In this document: one piece after another, positions 1 through 8,415 of the stretch
Position numbering within the stretch: position 1 is the first letter of the stretch
Layout of the letters: every line of letters begins with the position of its first letter
From: Methanobacteriota archaeon
Lineage (GTDB): Archaea; Halobacteriota; Methanomicrobia; Methanomicrobiales; Methanoculleaceae
Direction of reading: 5' to 3'
Length of the DNA: 43,917 bases
NCBI GenBank assembly: GCA_030446015.1
Contig: JASUSO010000011.1
Coordinates: forward strand, 1-43,917
Made by a program: the position numbers and the translations under genes
Notes under the pieces: model-generated
Database searches by the model: none
What the model was told of the DNA's origin: nothing
Seen by the model: the letters and a program-made list of their open reading frames with translations, nothing else

Positions 1-2
1 TC

Positions 3-1406
3 GTCATCGGCGGGATCGAGGCGAGCCTCCGGCGGTTCGCCCATTACGACTACTGGTCCGACTCCGTCCGGCAGTCCATCCTCGCCGACGCGCCGGCCGA
101 CCTCCTGGTCTTCGGGATGGGCGAGCGCCAGGTGGTCGCGATCGCCGACCGGCTCGCGGCCGGAGAGAGGGCAAGAGACCTCACCGACATCCCCGGCACC
201 GCTTACCGGATAGAGAAGAAGGCCTGGCGGGAGATGGACCAGTCCGGCTACGTCGTCCTTCCGGGTTATCCCGAGGTGAAAGAGGACAGGTATGCCTACG
301 CGAGAGCGTTCGCGCTCCACTACAACGAGCAGGATCCCTTCCGGGGCCGGCCGGTGGCCCAGCCGCACCCGAAGACCGTCGTCATCCAGAACCCGCCGGC
401 GATGCCGCTCTCGTCCGATGAACTCGACAGGGTCTACGAACTCCCCTACACCCGGAGAGCCCACCCCTCCTACACCGAACCCATCCCCGCCCTCGAACCA
501 GTCAGGTTCTCGGTCGTCACCCACCGGGGGTGTTTCGGGGCCTGCTCGTTCTGCGCCCTCACCCACCACCAGGGCCGGATCATCCAGAGCCGGAGCGCGG
601 ACTCGATCGTCCGCGAGGTGGAACGGATGGCGAAGATGCCGGAGTTCAACGGGGTCGTCCAGGACGTCGGGGGGCCGACGGCGAACATGTACGGCATCCA
701 CTGCGGCCGGTGGGAGGCCGCCGGCACCTGCCCCGACCGCCGCTGCATCGACTGCCCGGCGCTCGACCGGAGCCACGAGGAGCAGGTCCGCCTCCTCCGG
801 CGGCTCCGGGAGATCCCGGGGGTGAAACGGGTCTTCATCGCCTCGGGAATCCGCTACGACCTAATCGGCCCTGAGAACCGGGAGTACCTTGCCGAGATCT
901 CTACCCACCACGTCTCCGGGCACCTCAAGGTCGCCCCCGAACACGTCTCGGAACGGGTCCTCGCCTGCATGGGGAAACCGCCCCGCGAGGCCTTCGACGC
1001 CTTCCGCGAGCGGTTCGAGGCGCTCCAGGAAGGAAAGAAGAAACGGCAGTACCTCGTCCCCTACCTGATGTCCGGCCACCCCGGCTGCCGGATCGAAGAT
1101 ATGGTCGAACTCGCCGAGTACGTCCGGGACACCGGCCTCTATACCGAGCAGGTCCAGGACTTCACGCCGACCCCGATGAGCATCTCGACGACCATCTACC
1201 ACGCCGGGCTCGACCCCTTCACCCTCAAGGAGGTCTACGTCCCGAAAGGCCGGGAGAAGAGGGTCCAGCGGGCGCTCATGCACTACCGTGACCCGGAGAA
1301 CTATCCTCTCGTCTGCGAGGGGCTCCGCGCCGCCGGGAGGGAAGATCTCATCGGCAGTGCATGGCGATGCCTCGTCCCGGCAAGACGGAAGAAGAAAAAG
1401 GCATAA
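3..1406 (+). CDS. YgiQ family radical SAM protein (5' partial)
   Basis: The open frame runs in from the window edge. In frame 3 the residues before the first in-window ATG (117) read [20 protein letters not shown], typical of YgiQ-family N-terminal halves, so the true start lies upstream and 117 is internal. The radical SAM cluster motif CxxxCxxC is seen as CFGACSFC (cysteines at bases 531, 543 and 552), followed by GRIIQSRS and a conserved Cys-rich CPDRRCIDC segment. The C-terminus ends in a basic tail (RRKKKKA). YgiQ proteins bind a 4Fe-4S cluster and SAM, but their substrate is not established. Family is sure, role unknown. Confidence 0.95.
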   Translation, partial: VIGGIEASLRRFAHYDYWSDSVRQSILADAPADLLVFGMGERQVVAIADRLAAGERARDLTDIPGTAYRIEKKAWREMDQSGYVVLPGYPEVKEDRYAYARAFALHYNEQDPFRGRPVAQPHPKTVVIQNPPAMPLSSDELDRVYELPYTRRAHPSYTEPIPALEPVRFSVVTHRGCFGACSFCALTHHQGRIIQSRSADSIVREVERMAKMPEFNGVVQDVGGPTANMYGIHCGRWEAAGTCPDRRCIDCPALDRSHEEQVRLLRRLREIPGVKRVFIASGIRYDLIGPENREYLAEISTHHVSGHLKVAPEHVSERVLACMGKPPREAFDAFRERFEALQEGKKKRQYLVPYLMSGHPGCRIEDMVELAEYVRDTGLYTEQVQDFTPTPMSISTTIYHAGLDPFTLKEVYVPKGREKRVQRALMHYRDPENYPLVCEGLRAAGREDLIGSAWRCLVPARRKKKKA

Positions 1407-1409
1407 GAC

Positions 1410-1556
1410 TCAGCGCAGCGCCGAACCGACGGCGAACCCGGCGGCCATCGCAAGCGCCCCGCCCGGGATCCGGGGGATCACGAGCGTCGTCAACGCGAGC
1501 GTGGCCGCGAAGTTGGCTGCCGTTCCGGGGGTGAAGACGTCGCTTGCCATCCGCAT
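1410..1556 (-). CDS. Unrecognised short hydrophobic ORF, possibly a remnant
   Basis: About 48 residues reading MRMASDVFTPGT followed by a hydrophobic stretch (LALTTLVIP, GGALAMAAGFAVG) that could form one or two membrane helices. The frame continues upstream to 1682, but that part has odd composition and an imperfect internal duplication (WRSTAMRTAS against WRSSTMRMAS). I do not recognise a family. It ends next to the stop of the convergent radical SAM gene. It may be a small membrane protein, a decayed gene end, or not coding. Confidence 0.3.
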   Translation of the reverse strand: MRMASDVFTPGTAANFAATLALTTLVIPRIPGGALAMAAGFAVGSALR

Positions 1557-1711
1557 CGTCGAGGAGCGCCACTCATGATGAGGCGACGAAGGGAGCGCCA
1601 CCCGCTCCGCAAGGCCGCTCGCCGTCCGCATGGCCGTCGAACGCCACGGTCTCGTCTGTGATACACTCTTTCTGCAGGGCATGATAATCGATGATGGGGA
1701 GCGGAGATTAC

Positions 1712-1972
1712 TTATCTCCTATGGTCTGCGAAGATCTCCCGGATCCGGTGCATATGGTTTTGGTGGCATGAGGGGCAGAGGGCCATCAGGTTCCCGAGCG
1801 TATGGGGTCCGCCGCAGATCACCGGCCGCCGGAGGTCGAAATACGTTGATACGGCGTCAAGCGGTGCGCCGCACCCGGCGCACCGGTTGTCCTGCCGCCC
1901 AAGGACGGCCCGAACGGCCTCATGCGTGAGATACGCATCTCCGATAGGCACGTCGTCGAACTGTACCGGCAT
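1712..1972 (-). CDS. Small HNH-endonuclease-like zinc protein
   Basis: 86 residues. Two Cys pairs (CAGC near residue 32, CPSCH near 67-71) flank a His-containing segment, HTLGNLMALCPSCHQNHMH, which matches the zinc-stabilised HNH fold: CxxC, then H-x-L-x-N-L, then CxxCH. This is the usual layout of small HNH proteins, which nick or cleave DNA, although many small archaeal members have no known target. An AT-rich patch at about 2003-2013 lies 30 bases upstream of the ATG, consistent with a leaderless transcript. No restriction or mobile-element partner is adjacent. Confidence 0.75.
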   Translation of the reverse strand: MPVQFDDVPIGDAYLTHEAVRAVLGRQDNRCAGCGAPLDAVSTYFDLRRPVICGGPHTLGNLMALCPSCHQNHMHRIREIFADHRR

Positions 1973-2052
1973 AAGTCTCGCGTCCAGGCCTCACGCGGAG
2001 AAATTATTTTTCCAACCAAAATATCTTACGATTCCGCACCACTCTGCAACAC

Positions 2053-2059
2053 AAAAAAA
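2053..2059 (-). terminator. T-run terminator after the 2112-2387 gene
   Basis: A run of seven A on the + strand (seven T in the minus-strand transcript) lies about 50 bases past the stop of the minus-strand gene at 2112. Archaeal RNA polymerase terminates at such U-runs. Confidence 0.4.
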
Positions 2060-2111
2060 GGGGAGATACCTGCACCTCTGGCGGGGTGCAGTCGAGTCTC
2101 ACGCCCAACGT

Positions 2112-2387
2112 TCAGGGGAGCGGTCCAAGGCGTTCGACGGTCTCGTTCACGAGACCCAGCCCCGACTCCGTCAGGCTCATCAGGCGTTCGAGATATCCGA
2201 CTCCTGTTTCAAGCCACTCGAGGATCTCGCGGGCGAGCGAGAGCAGGTCGGCACCGAGCTGCGCGAGTTCCCCGACAGACTCCCGGACCGAGTCGAGCGT
2301 CTCGATCACGCTCTCCGGCGCGTCGAGCGGCGGGATGGCTGCGGCTAAAACGGCAGCGAGGAGCAGGACCGTGGCAATCATCCTCAC
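2112..2387 (-). CDS. Small secreted or membrane-anchored helical protein
   Basis: 91 residues with an N-terminal hydrophobic signal or anchor (MIATVLLLAAVLAAAIP), then an amphipathic, almost entirely helical remainder rich in Leu and Glu (VRESVGELAQLGADLLSLA), likely a coiled coil or helical hairpin. The GTG at 2387 is preferred over the ATG at 2381 because GAGGTGG sits at suitable distance upstream of GTG but none fits the ATG. No family recognised. It stands alone with its own T-run terminator. Confidence 0.6.
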   Translation of the reverse strand: MRMIATVLLLAAVLAAAIPPLDAPESVIETLDSVRESVGELAQLGADLLSLAREILEWLETGVGYLERLMSLTESGLGLVNETVERLGPLP

Positions 2388-2549
2388 GCCGCCACCTCAC
2401 TGGCCGGAACGCCGACGGGACGGAAGATAGACGAAGCGTTCCGCATACAGAATGGTGTAGTTACCGATCGCTATTAAGCCGTCCTCTCTGCGATTCCCGA
2501 AAAATAGCCGCCATACTCAGGAAGCAAAAGGGAAAGACCAATTAACCAA

Positions 2550-2570
2550 CATGCCGGATATTCCGGCATG
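2550..2570. promoter_or_regulatory. Palindrome overlapping the start codon of the AIM24-like gene
   Basis: CATGCCGGA-TAT-TCCGGCATG: 9-base perfect arms around a 3-base centre. The last three bases are the ATG start codon (2568-2570). An AT-rich stretch (AATTAACCA, from about 2540) is the likely TATA region, so transcription probably begins inside or at the end of the palindrome. That favours a DNA operator over an RNA hairpin. Function is inferred. Confidence 0.5.
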
Positions 2571-3254
2571 CAGTACGAGATCACCGGAGACAACCTGCAG
2601 ATGGTGACCCTCCGCCTCGCCCCCGGCGAGAGTATCTGCGCCGAGGCCGGCGCCATGGTCAACATGAGCGGGAACATGCAGATGACCACCAACATGAAGG
2701 GCGGACTCTTCAAAGGCCTCAAACGGATGGTGACCGGCGAGGGGCTCTTCATGACCGAGTTCACCCCGCAGGGCGGGGACGGATTCGTCTCGTTCGCCGG
2801 AAACGTCCCGGGGAAGATCTTCACCCTCGACCTTAACGGAAACGAGTTCATCGCCCAGAAGGACGCGTTTCTCTGCTCCGAACAGGGCATCGACCTCGAT
2901 ATCGCGTTCACGAAACGCCTCCGGTCGGGCGCGTTCGGAGGCGAGGGGTTCATCCTCCAGCGGCTCTCCGGCAGCGGGAAGGTCTTCCTCCACTGCTGCG
3001 GCGACATCATGGAGATGACGCTTGCGCCGGGTGAGGTGGTCAAGGTCGAGACGGGGCTCGTCGTCGGGTTCGAGAGCACCGTCGATTACAGCATAGCGCT
3101 CGCCGGCGGCGTGAAGACCGTCTTCTTCGGCGGCGAAGGACTCTTCCTGGCGACGCTGACCGGGCCGGGCAAGGTCGTCATGCAGTCGATGGATATCGCG
3201 AAACTCGCCTCCTCCCTGATACCCTACCTCCCCATCCGGAACTCGTCGGGATAG
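2568..3254 (+). CDS. AIM24 / TIGR00266 family protein
   Basis: 228 residues, the usual length for the family. It opens with the hallmark MQYEITGDNLQMVTLRLAPGE, followed by SICAEAGAMVNMSGN and repeated beta-rich, Gly-rich segments (GGLFKGLKRMVTGEGLF, FFGGEGLFLATLTGPG) that form the double-stranded beta-helix-like AIM24 fold. Biochemical function is unknown in prokaryotes; the yeast relative is a mitochondrial inner-membrane assembly factor. No signal peptide or membrane helix, so probably cytosolic. Single gene with its own promoter and a palindrome on its start codon. Confidence 0.92.
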   Translation: MQYEITGDNLQMVTLRLAPGESICAEAGAMVNMSGNMQMTTNMKGGLFKGLKRMVTGEGLFMTEFTPQGGDGFVSFAGNVPGKIFTLDLNGNEFIAQKDAFLCSEQGIDLDIAFTKRLRSGAFGGEGFILQRLSGSGKVFLHCCGDIMEMTLAPGEVVKVETGLVVGFESTVDYSIALAGGVKTVFFGGEGLFLATLTGPGKVVMQSMDIAKLASSLIPYLPIRNSSG

Positions 3255-3291
3255 GGGTAACCTGATAGTCCGCAAAACCCAAGATTAGGGT

Positions 3292-4326
3292 ATGACCTCC
3301 CCGACGGCGGATATCGTCATGGTGGTGCATGGCCCCGAGGCCTTCGATGCCGGCGACGTCGTCCGGCTGATCGACCTGCTCTCGCCCCGGCGGGTGCTGG
3401 TCGCGGGGGTGATGGCCCGGACGGCCGCCGAGGAGTCGGGGCTCCCGGTCGTCTGCACGGACGAACGGCCGAGCGTGGTGCTCGGGAGCATCACGGAACG
3501 TGCGTGCCTGGTCAACCGGGGAAAGACCCCGGAGTCCGGGCGGATCTTCGGCGAGATCGTCGCCGGCAGGCTCCCGGGGCTCGTCCACGTCGAGACATCG
3601 AGCGGCACCGTCTACTGCTGGGACCGCGGAGACGCCGCGCTCGCGGAGGAGATCGCACGGATTACGGGGTACGTCCTTGTCCGCACGGAGAGCAACGGCG
3701 CTCGCCGGGAGGGCGTGCGGGAGATCCGCGGGTGCCTGCCGGGGGAGGCAGTCTTCGTGAACGGGATCGTCATCGGGACCGCGACGGCGGAGACAGTCGT
3801 CCTCGCAAGCGAGAACGGAACCCTCCGGGCGATCTTTGGGCTCGACCCGAAACCGCACGGGTTTGAGAAGCTCCTCCGGGCAGGTGTTCCGGACATCCGG
3901 ACAGCCTGGTGCAAGAGCGGGCCGGTCCGGAAGGTTCCGCCCCGGCAGGGCGAGCGCGCCCCCCGCGGTGGCCGGGTCGCGGTCATCGACCACTGCGGTC
4001 ATACCCTCTACGGAGCGATCGGGGAGGGGGTCTGCGGCGTCCTTGCCGTCGGCGACGACACGACAGCCGTCTGCGGGCATATCTGCTCGCATGCCGGCAT
4101 CCCCGTCTTCGGCGTGGTTGACGGGGACGCCGACGCCATCGTGGAGCCCGGGTACGCTCCCGGGTCGGTGGTGGTCGAGGTCCTGGACGGGCGCGATGAC
4201 GACGTCGGGCGGGAGGTTGCGGCCGTCCGGGGTCTTGAAGCCAAATCGTGGGAGGAGTGGGTCGAGGAGATGCTCCGCGTCCTCGAAGGAAGGGTGCGAA
4301 TCGTCCTCGATCTCCGGAGAGTGTGA
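3292..4326 (+). CDS. DUF2117-like conserved archaeal protein
   Basis: 344 residues, soluble. It begins MTSPTADIVMVVHGPEAFDAGDVVRLIDLL, the His-Gly-Pro-Glu opening I associate with the DUF2117 proteins of methanogens. The C-terminal half has clustered Cys/His (DHCGHTLYG, AVCGHICSHAGIP), suggesting metal binding. No function is known to me. It is followed after two bases by the Nre repair gene, so the two are probably co-transcribed and translationally coupled. The domain label is from memory and only moderately certain; the gene itself is certain. Confidence 0.75.
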   Translation: MTSPTADIVMVVHGPEAFDAGDVVRLIDLLSPRRVLVAGVMARTAAEESGLPVVCTDERPSVVLGSITERACLVNRGKTPESGRIFGEIVAGRLPGLVHVETSSGTVYCWDRGDAALAEEIARITGYVLVRTESNGARREGVREIRGCLPGEAVFVNGIVIGTATAETVVLASENGTLRAIFGLDPKPHGFEKLLRAGVPDIRTAWCKSGPVRKVPPRQGERAPRGGRVAVIDHCGHTLYGAIGEGVCGVLAVGDDTTAVCGHICSHAGIPVFGVVDGDADAIVEPGYAPGSVVVEVLDGRDDDVGREVAAVRGLEAKSWEEWVEEMLRVLEGRVRIVLDLRRV

Positions 4327-4328
4327 TC

Positions 4329-5477
4329 ATGCGATGCGCCGAGTGTAAGGGGAGGGGGTTCTGCGGGCTTGAACGCTGCCCGATCATGAGCCGGTTCTAC
4401 GCGCAGCTCCCGGTCCGGCAGAGCGACCACTACCAGGGAGCAGCGCCGTCGGTCTTTGTGGGGAGTTACGGCTACCCGAAGGTCGCGGGCGGCCCGCTGA
4501 TGATCGACGACGCCGACCACCCGCCGGACTGGGTGGCGCGGGGCCTCGGGATCGAGGATATCGTGGGGCTCCGGGCGAGGACGATCCGCGGCGCCGGCGA
4601 GGCGAAGGACCTCTCCGGGAGCATCCAGGAGATCGCGCTCTCGAGCCTGCCGCTCGACGTGGAGGTCCGGTTCACGAGACCCGTCGCCTTCGACCTCCGG
4701 TTCGACGGGACGATCGCTCCGGTCGGGCTCACCGGCGCCATCAAAGAGATGGACATCCTCGGGAACGCCCGGGTCGACCGGGCGGTTGACCGGGCGACGT
4801 CGGACACCGATCTCTCCGCGACGGAGGCCTGCGAGGTGCTCCACACCTCGGGCACCGACGTCTACCGGATCACCCAGCTCCTCACCGCCGGGCTCCTCGG
4901 GAGCGAGAAGAAGCGGCATATCGTCCCCACCAGGTGGGCGATCACGGCGGTCGACGACACCGTCTCAAAACAGCTCAAGAAGAAGATCACCCGCTACCCC
5001 GCGCTCTCCGGGATAGAGGTCTTCTCCGCGGCGCTCTACGGCAACCATATCGTCTGCATCCTCGTCCCCGGCGACTGGAAGTTCGAGATGATCGAGGTCT
5101 GGGGGAAGCAGTCGCTCTGGGGCGGCGGGAGCGAGACGATCGCCGTGGACGGCGAAGGGCTCACCAAGTCCGGCTACTCCCCGCTCGCGGGGGCGTACTA
5201 CTCGGCGCGCCTCGCGGTCGCGGAGTACCTGGAGAGCGTTCGGCGCTCGGCGCGGGTGCTCGTCCTCCGGAACGTCACCGGCGAGTACTGGGCGCCGCTT
5301 GGCACCTGGGTCGTGCGGGAGGCGACGCGGAACGCCATGCGGGGAGAAAAGACCACATGCGCCGATCTCCGGCAGGCGATCGACCTCGCCTCCCGGCTGA
5401 TCGGGTTTAGCCACTGGCAGCCCCACAGCAGGCTCATCCCGGAACTCACGACGCAGAAGACGTTGTTTGACTTTTGA
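4329..5477 (+). CDS. Nre-family archaeal DNA repair protein
   Basis: 382 residues from ATG 4329; the upstream open frame to 4248 is overlap with the preceding gene. The N-terminus MRCAECKGRGFCGLERCPI has a four-Cys zinc-binding arrangement, and the body (SVFVGSYGYPKVAGGPL, NVTGEYWAPLGTWVVREA) is the conserved archaeal Nre core. The last residues are QKTLFDF, a canonical PCNA-interacting (PIP) motif QxxLxxF at the extreme C-terminus. In haloarchaea Nre proteins act in repair of mitomycin-type damage and bind PCNA through this motif. The start codon is two bases after the DUF2117-like stop. Confidence 0.92.
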   Translation: MRCAECKGRGFCGLERCPIMSRFYAQLPVRQSDHYQGAAPSVFVGSYGYPKVAGGPLMIDDADHPPDWVARGLGIEDIVGLRARTIRGAGEAKDLSGSIQEIALSSLPLDVEVRFTRPVAFDLRFDGTIAPVGLTGAIKEMDILGNARVDRAVDRATSDTDLSATEACEVLHTSGTDVYRITQLLTAGLLGSEKKRHIVPTRWAITAVDDTVSKQLKKKITRYPALSGIEVFSAALYGNHIVCILVPGDWKFEMIEVWGKQSLWGGGSETIAVDGEGLTKSGYSPLAGAYYSARLAVAEYLESVRRSARVLVLRNVTGEYWAPLGTWVVREATRNAMRGEKTTCADLRQAIDLASRLIGFSHWQPHSRLIPELTTQKTLFDF

Positions 5478-5515
5478 ATACCATAAGGTGCGAGTTGAGG
5501 AACCTTGGGGGGCCC

Positions 5516-5593
5516 TCACGCGAAGAACGCGAAGCCGCGAAGGGGGTTCCTCTCAGATGAACCGATCTTCGCGTCCTTCGCGGCTTCGCGTGA
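5516..5593. repeat. Dispersed inverted repeat, GCGAAG type, copy 1
   Basis: Left arm 5516-5542 and right arm 5567-5593 each contain three GCGAAG units (read as CTTCGC on the right) and begin or end with TCACGCGAAG / CTTCGCGTGA. The left arm differs at one base from 24088-24114. ACCGATCTTCGCG (5561-5573) recurs at 24225-24237. It fills the convergent gap between the Nre gene and DNA ligase and could fold into a strong hairpin. Confidence 0.75.
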
Positions 5594-5626
5594 GATTTAA
5601 TCGCTTTCCCTGCTGGCACGAGGTAC

Positions 5627-7273
5627 CTACAGAGACCCCTGCCCATTCTTCTGCCGGGCGTAGCGCTCGACGAGGGTATCGAGGGTCTCGGCCTCGTCGA
5701 CGCTCTTGTCCTCGCGCACCCGGACGAACCGCGGGAACCGGAGCGCGTAACCGCTCGCGTAGTTCGGGCTCGTCTGGATCTCGGAGTAGCCCACCTCGAA
5801 GACCACCTCCGGCTCGAGCGTCACCTCTTTTCCGGAGCGGGCAATCACCCTGTCCTTGAAGAGGGCGTAGAGGTCGGCCAGCGCCTCGTCCGTGATCCCG
5901 GTCGCAACCTTCCCGACGGGGAGGAGCCGGCCCTGGTCCTGCACCGCGAGCAGGAACGAGCCGAACGTCCCGGCCCGCCGGCCCTCGCCCCACTCCGCTC
6001 CGACGACCGCGAGGTCGAGCGTCTCGACGCCGGGTTTGACCTTCACCCAGAGCCGGCCCCGGACACCGGGGGTGTAGGGCGAGTCGAGGACCTTCACCAT
6101 CACACCCTCGTGCCCGAGGTCGAGGGCTTCGGTGTAGATCGCCTCCGCCGCGGCCGCGTCGGTCGCGAGGAACTGCGGAGCGACGTGGTCACGGAGCACC
6201 GCGTCGAGGGCTTTGCGCCGCTCCGCGAGGGGACGGTCCATCAGCGTCTCGCCGTCCAGGTAGAGGATATCGAAGACCCTCGGCACGAGCTCGATCTTCT
6301 CCATCATCGAGTCCACCTCGTGCTTGCGCCGGAACCGCCGGATCACGTACTGGAACGGCATCGGCCTCCCGTCGCGGACGGCGACCGCCTCTCCGTCCAG
6401 GATGACGTCGTGGTCGGTCGCCTCCAGGAGGAGGTTCGCGATGTCGGGGAGGCTCCCTGTGACGTCCTCCAGTCTCCGCGAGTAGATCCGGCAGACGCCG
6501 CCCACCTTGTGGAACTGGAACCGGCTCCCGTCGTACTTGTACTCGACCGCCACCTCGCCGTGCTCCTCAAGCTGGGCGGCGATGGTGCCCGCCTGCGCGA
6601 GCATCATCTTCACCGGCCGGAACGGCTCGATCGTCACGCGGGAGAGGGCGTCGGGGTCGCGCCGGGCGAGGAGGGCCACCTCCCCAAGATCGTTCATCGC
6701 CTGGTGGGCATGCTCGACCAGGCGGACGTCGACCTCGAACGCCTTCGCGACGGCGTCGCGGACGTTCCCTTCCCCCATCCCAATCCGGAGTTCCTCAAGC
6801 ATCAGCCGCGCGAGGTAGCGGCCCTCGAGCGGCCGGGCGTTACCGAAGAGGCGCTGGGCCACGCGGAGTTTCTCCCGCTGGGACCGCTGCCCCTCGGCGG
6901 CCGCCATCCGCTCGAGTTCCCGGTAGACCTCGATGAGGTCGAGTTCCTCGATGAAGAACGACGTCTGCTCCTTCCGCGCCAGGAGCCCCTCGACAGCAAG
7001 GCCCACGTCGCCGGTCGTGTTGATCGCCTCCCGGACGGTCTCCCGTTTCGTCCCGACGACGTAGGCCACGGCGTCGTAGAGGAGGTTCGGCCCCACGCCG
7101 AGTTTGTTGGTGCTCCAGTCGGGGAAGACCCTGCCCATGACGAACCGGACGAAGACGGGGAGTTCCTCGTCGTCGAGCCCGGGGAGGACGGCCGCAACCT
7201 GCTCGATCATATCGAGGCGCCCGGGAGTCCCTTCGAGGCGCTCGCAGAAGCGGGCGAACTCCAGAAATTGCAT
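5627..7273 (-). CDS. lig: ATP-dependent DNA ligase
   Basis: 548 residues from ATG 7273, chosen because GAGAG lies seven bases upstream; ATG 7279 and a longer frame to 7309 are alternatives. It seals nicks in duplex DNA using ATP. The catalytic lysine is in [14 protein letters not shown] (K246 from this start), followed by other nucleotidyltransferase motifs ([21 protein letters not shown]). The N-terminal DNA-binding domain and C-terminal OB domain complete a typical archaeal Lig of about 550-560 residues. It faces the Nre gene tail to tail across a repeat and may share a repair theme with it. Confidence 0.96.
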   Translation of the reverse strand: MQFLEFARFCERLEGTPGRLDMIEQVAAVLPGLDDEELPVFVRFVMGRVFPDWSTNKLGVGPNLLYDAVAYVVGTKRETVREAINTTGDVGLAVEGLLARKEQTSFFIEELDLIEVYRELERMAAAEGQRSQREKLRVAQRLFGNARPLEGRYLARLMLEELRIGMGEGNVRDAVAKAFEVDVRLVEHAHQAMNDLGEVALLARRDPDALSRVTIEPFRPVKMMLAQAGTIAAQLEEHGEVAVEYKYDGSRFQFHKVGGVCRIYSRRLEDVTGSLPDIANLLLEATDHDVILDGEAVAVRDGRPMPFQYVIRRFRRKHEVDSMMEKIELVPRVFDILYLDGETLMDRPLAERRKALDAVLRDHVAPQFLATDAAAAEAIYTEALDLGHEGVMVKVLDSPYTPGVRGRLWVKVKPGVETLDLAVVGAEWGEGRRAGTFGSFLLAVQDQGRLLPVGKVATGITDEALADLYALFKDRVIARSGKEVTLEPEVVFEVGYSEIQTSPNYASGYALRFPRFVRVREDKSVDEAETLDTLVERYARQKNGQGSL

Positions 7274-7376
7274 ACCCATACTCTCTGAAGTATTTCCCGG
7301 CGTGGTCAATCAACCCTTCTGTTCACTCGCGGCCGATTCGGCACGATTGATGTGGGGGCACCGCCTACTTCTATCC

Positions 7377-7610
7377 ATGCACCAGGATGAAGAAACAAAA
7401 GAGATGCTCCGCGACCTCATCTGGCTCAACGCCCTGATCGCAACGGAGCTCATCCAGATCACCGAGAACACCTCCCAGATCCTCCGGAACGCTGCTCCCC
7501 CGGAGTCCTGTATCGCTGAGCACGCGGCCCTCCGGAAGACGGCGCTCGAGATCGCCGACCGCTACAAGCCTGGCACGATGCTCCGGCAGCACGTCGCGAA
7601 GCACCAGTGA
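7377..7610 (+). CDS. Small helical protein of unknown function
   Basis: 77 residues from ATG 7377 (MHQDEETKEMLRDLIWLN). The longer frame upstream to 7104 runs antisense to ligase and is rejected. The protein is acidic and amphipathic with no signal peptide, and ends DRYKPGTMLRQHVAKHQ. It starts about 100 bases from the divergent ligase start. I do not recognise it; the composition looks like a true coding frame. Confidence 0.6.
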   Translation: MHQDEETKEMLRDLIWLNALIATELIQITENTSQILRNAAPPESCIAEHAALRKTALEIADRYKPGTMLRQHVAKHQ

Positions 7611-7616
7611 AAAAAA
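7610..7616 (-). terminator. T-run terminator after the small SdrD-type gene
   Basis: Seven consecutive A on the + strand give seven U in the minus-strand transcript, starting 15 bases after the stop at 7632. Confidence 0.45.
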
Positions 7617-7631
7617 GATGCGTGATCGCCG

Positions 7632-8120
7632 TCAGGCGGCGGCCGGCACCAGACCGGCATCCCTGACGACGAGATCCATCGTCTGAACCATCTCTTCTGT
7701 CAGGTCAACGGTGGCGGTGCCGTTCGCCGCATCGACGGTGCTCACCGTCTCCCCGGGAGCTCCCATGCCGGGGACGGTGAAGCCGTAGCCCTCCGGCGGG
7801 ACGACCTCGACGGTGTAGTTCCCCGGGGGAACGCCGCCAAAGATGTAGAGTCCTTCACAGGCGTGGGCGAACGTCTCCGCCGTTGCAACCTGTTCCCCCG
7901 AGTCGTCGAGGAGGTGGACGGCGACGCCGCTCAGGCCTCTCTCTCCGGGGTCCTGAACGCCGTCCGCGTTGGCATCCAGGAATACCGTGCCCCCGATCGT
8001 GCCGACGGTTCGCTCATACACTGCACCCGATTCGGGCTCCGCCGGGACGGCGGCGCCTGCCATCGAACCGAAGACGAACGCTGATACGATGACTGCTGTA
8101 AGAACGCTGATGTATCTCAT
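7632..8120 (-). CDS. Secreted single-domain SdrD B-like protein
   Basis: 162 residues from ATG 8120, which has GAGGT seven bases upstream (the frame to 8177 is not needed). Signal peptide MRYISVLTAVIVSAFVFGSMAGA, then one SdrD/Cna-B type domain: GTVFLDANADGVQDPGERGLSGVAVHLLDD with the Ca-binding-like DxNxDGxxDxxE loop, PPGNYTVEVVPPEGYGFT, and a C-terminal strand VVRDAGLVPAAA. These Ig-like domains act as rigid stalk modules in surface proteins. It is a close relative of the B domains in the larger protein downstream (8416-11070), so the two probably work on the same cell surface. No membrane anchor is visible at the C-terminus. Confidence 0.8.
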   Translation of the reverse strand: MRYISVLTAVIVSAFVFGSMAGAAVPAEPESGAVYERTVGTIGGTVFLDANADGVQDPGERGLSGVAVHLLDDSGEQVATAETFAHACEGLYIFGGVPPGNYTVEVVPPEGYGFTVPGMGAPGETVSTVDAANGTATVDLTEEMVQTMDLVVRDAGLVPAAA

Positions 8121-8265
8121 CCGGTTAACCTCGTCTGCCCGGACGCTCCGGGCGTGTAACCCCGGCGATACAGGCACTGTGCCTCCCGGCGCCGCTTTTT
8201 GGCGGCCTTCAGGATCTCAATTTTTCCCGATCCGGTACCGACCCCGGGGTCGGTTCCTGATAGGT

Positions 8266-8289
8266 ATAAAAATATATTAATATTTTTAT
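8266..8289. promoter_or_regulatory. AT-only palindrome upstream of the small SdrD-type gene
   Basis: ATAAAAATAT-ATTA-ATATTTTTAT, perfect 10-base arms, 146-169 bases upstream of the ATG at 8120 in an otherwise GC-rich gap. It probably contains the TATA box, giving a leader of about 120 bases. The rest of the gap 8121-8415 holds no credible gene. Confidence 0.45.
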
Positions 8290-8415
8290 CAAATCTGAGC
8301 AGATGACACGGAGCTTCTCTGACCCAAGCCGGCCGGGAGCAGGGAACCGTGCGGGTCAGATAACCATAGAACGAGCGCGTACCGCCCCCGCCGAACGCCG
8401 CCTCAGCCCTTCCGA

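Noticed and set aside
1543-1660. Imperfect 27-base duplication (about 1548 and 1617)
   Set aside because: Identity is only about 21 of 27 bases and the sequence is GC-biased; not convincing as an element beyond the possible decayed ORF already listed.
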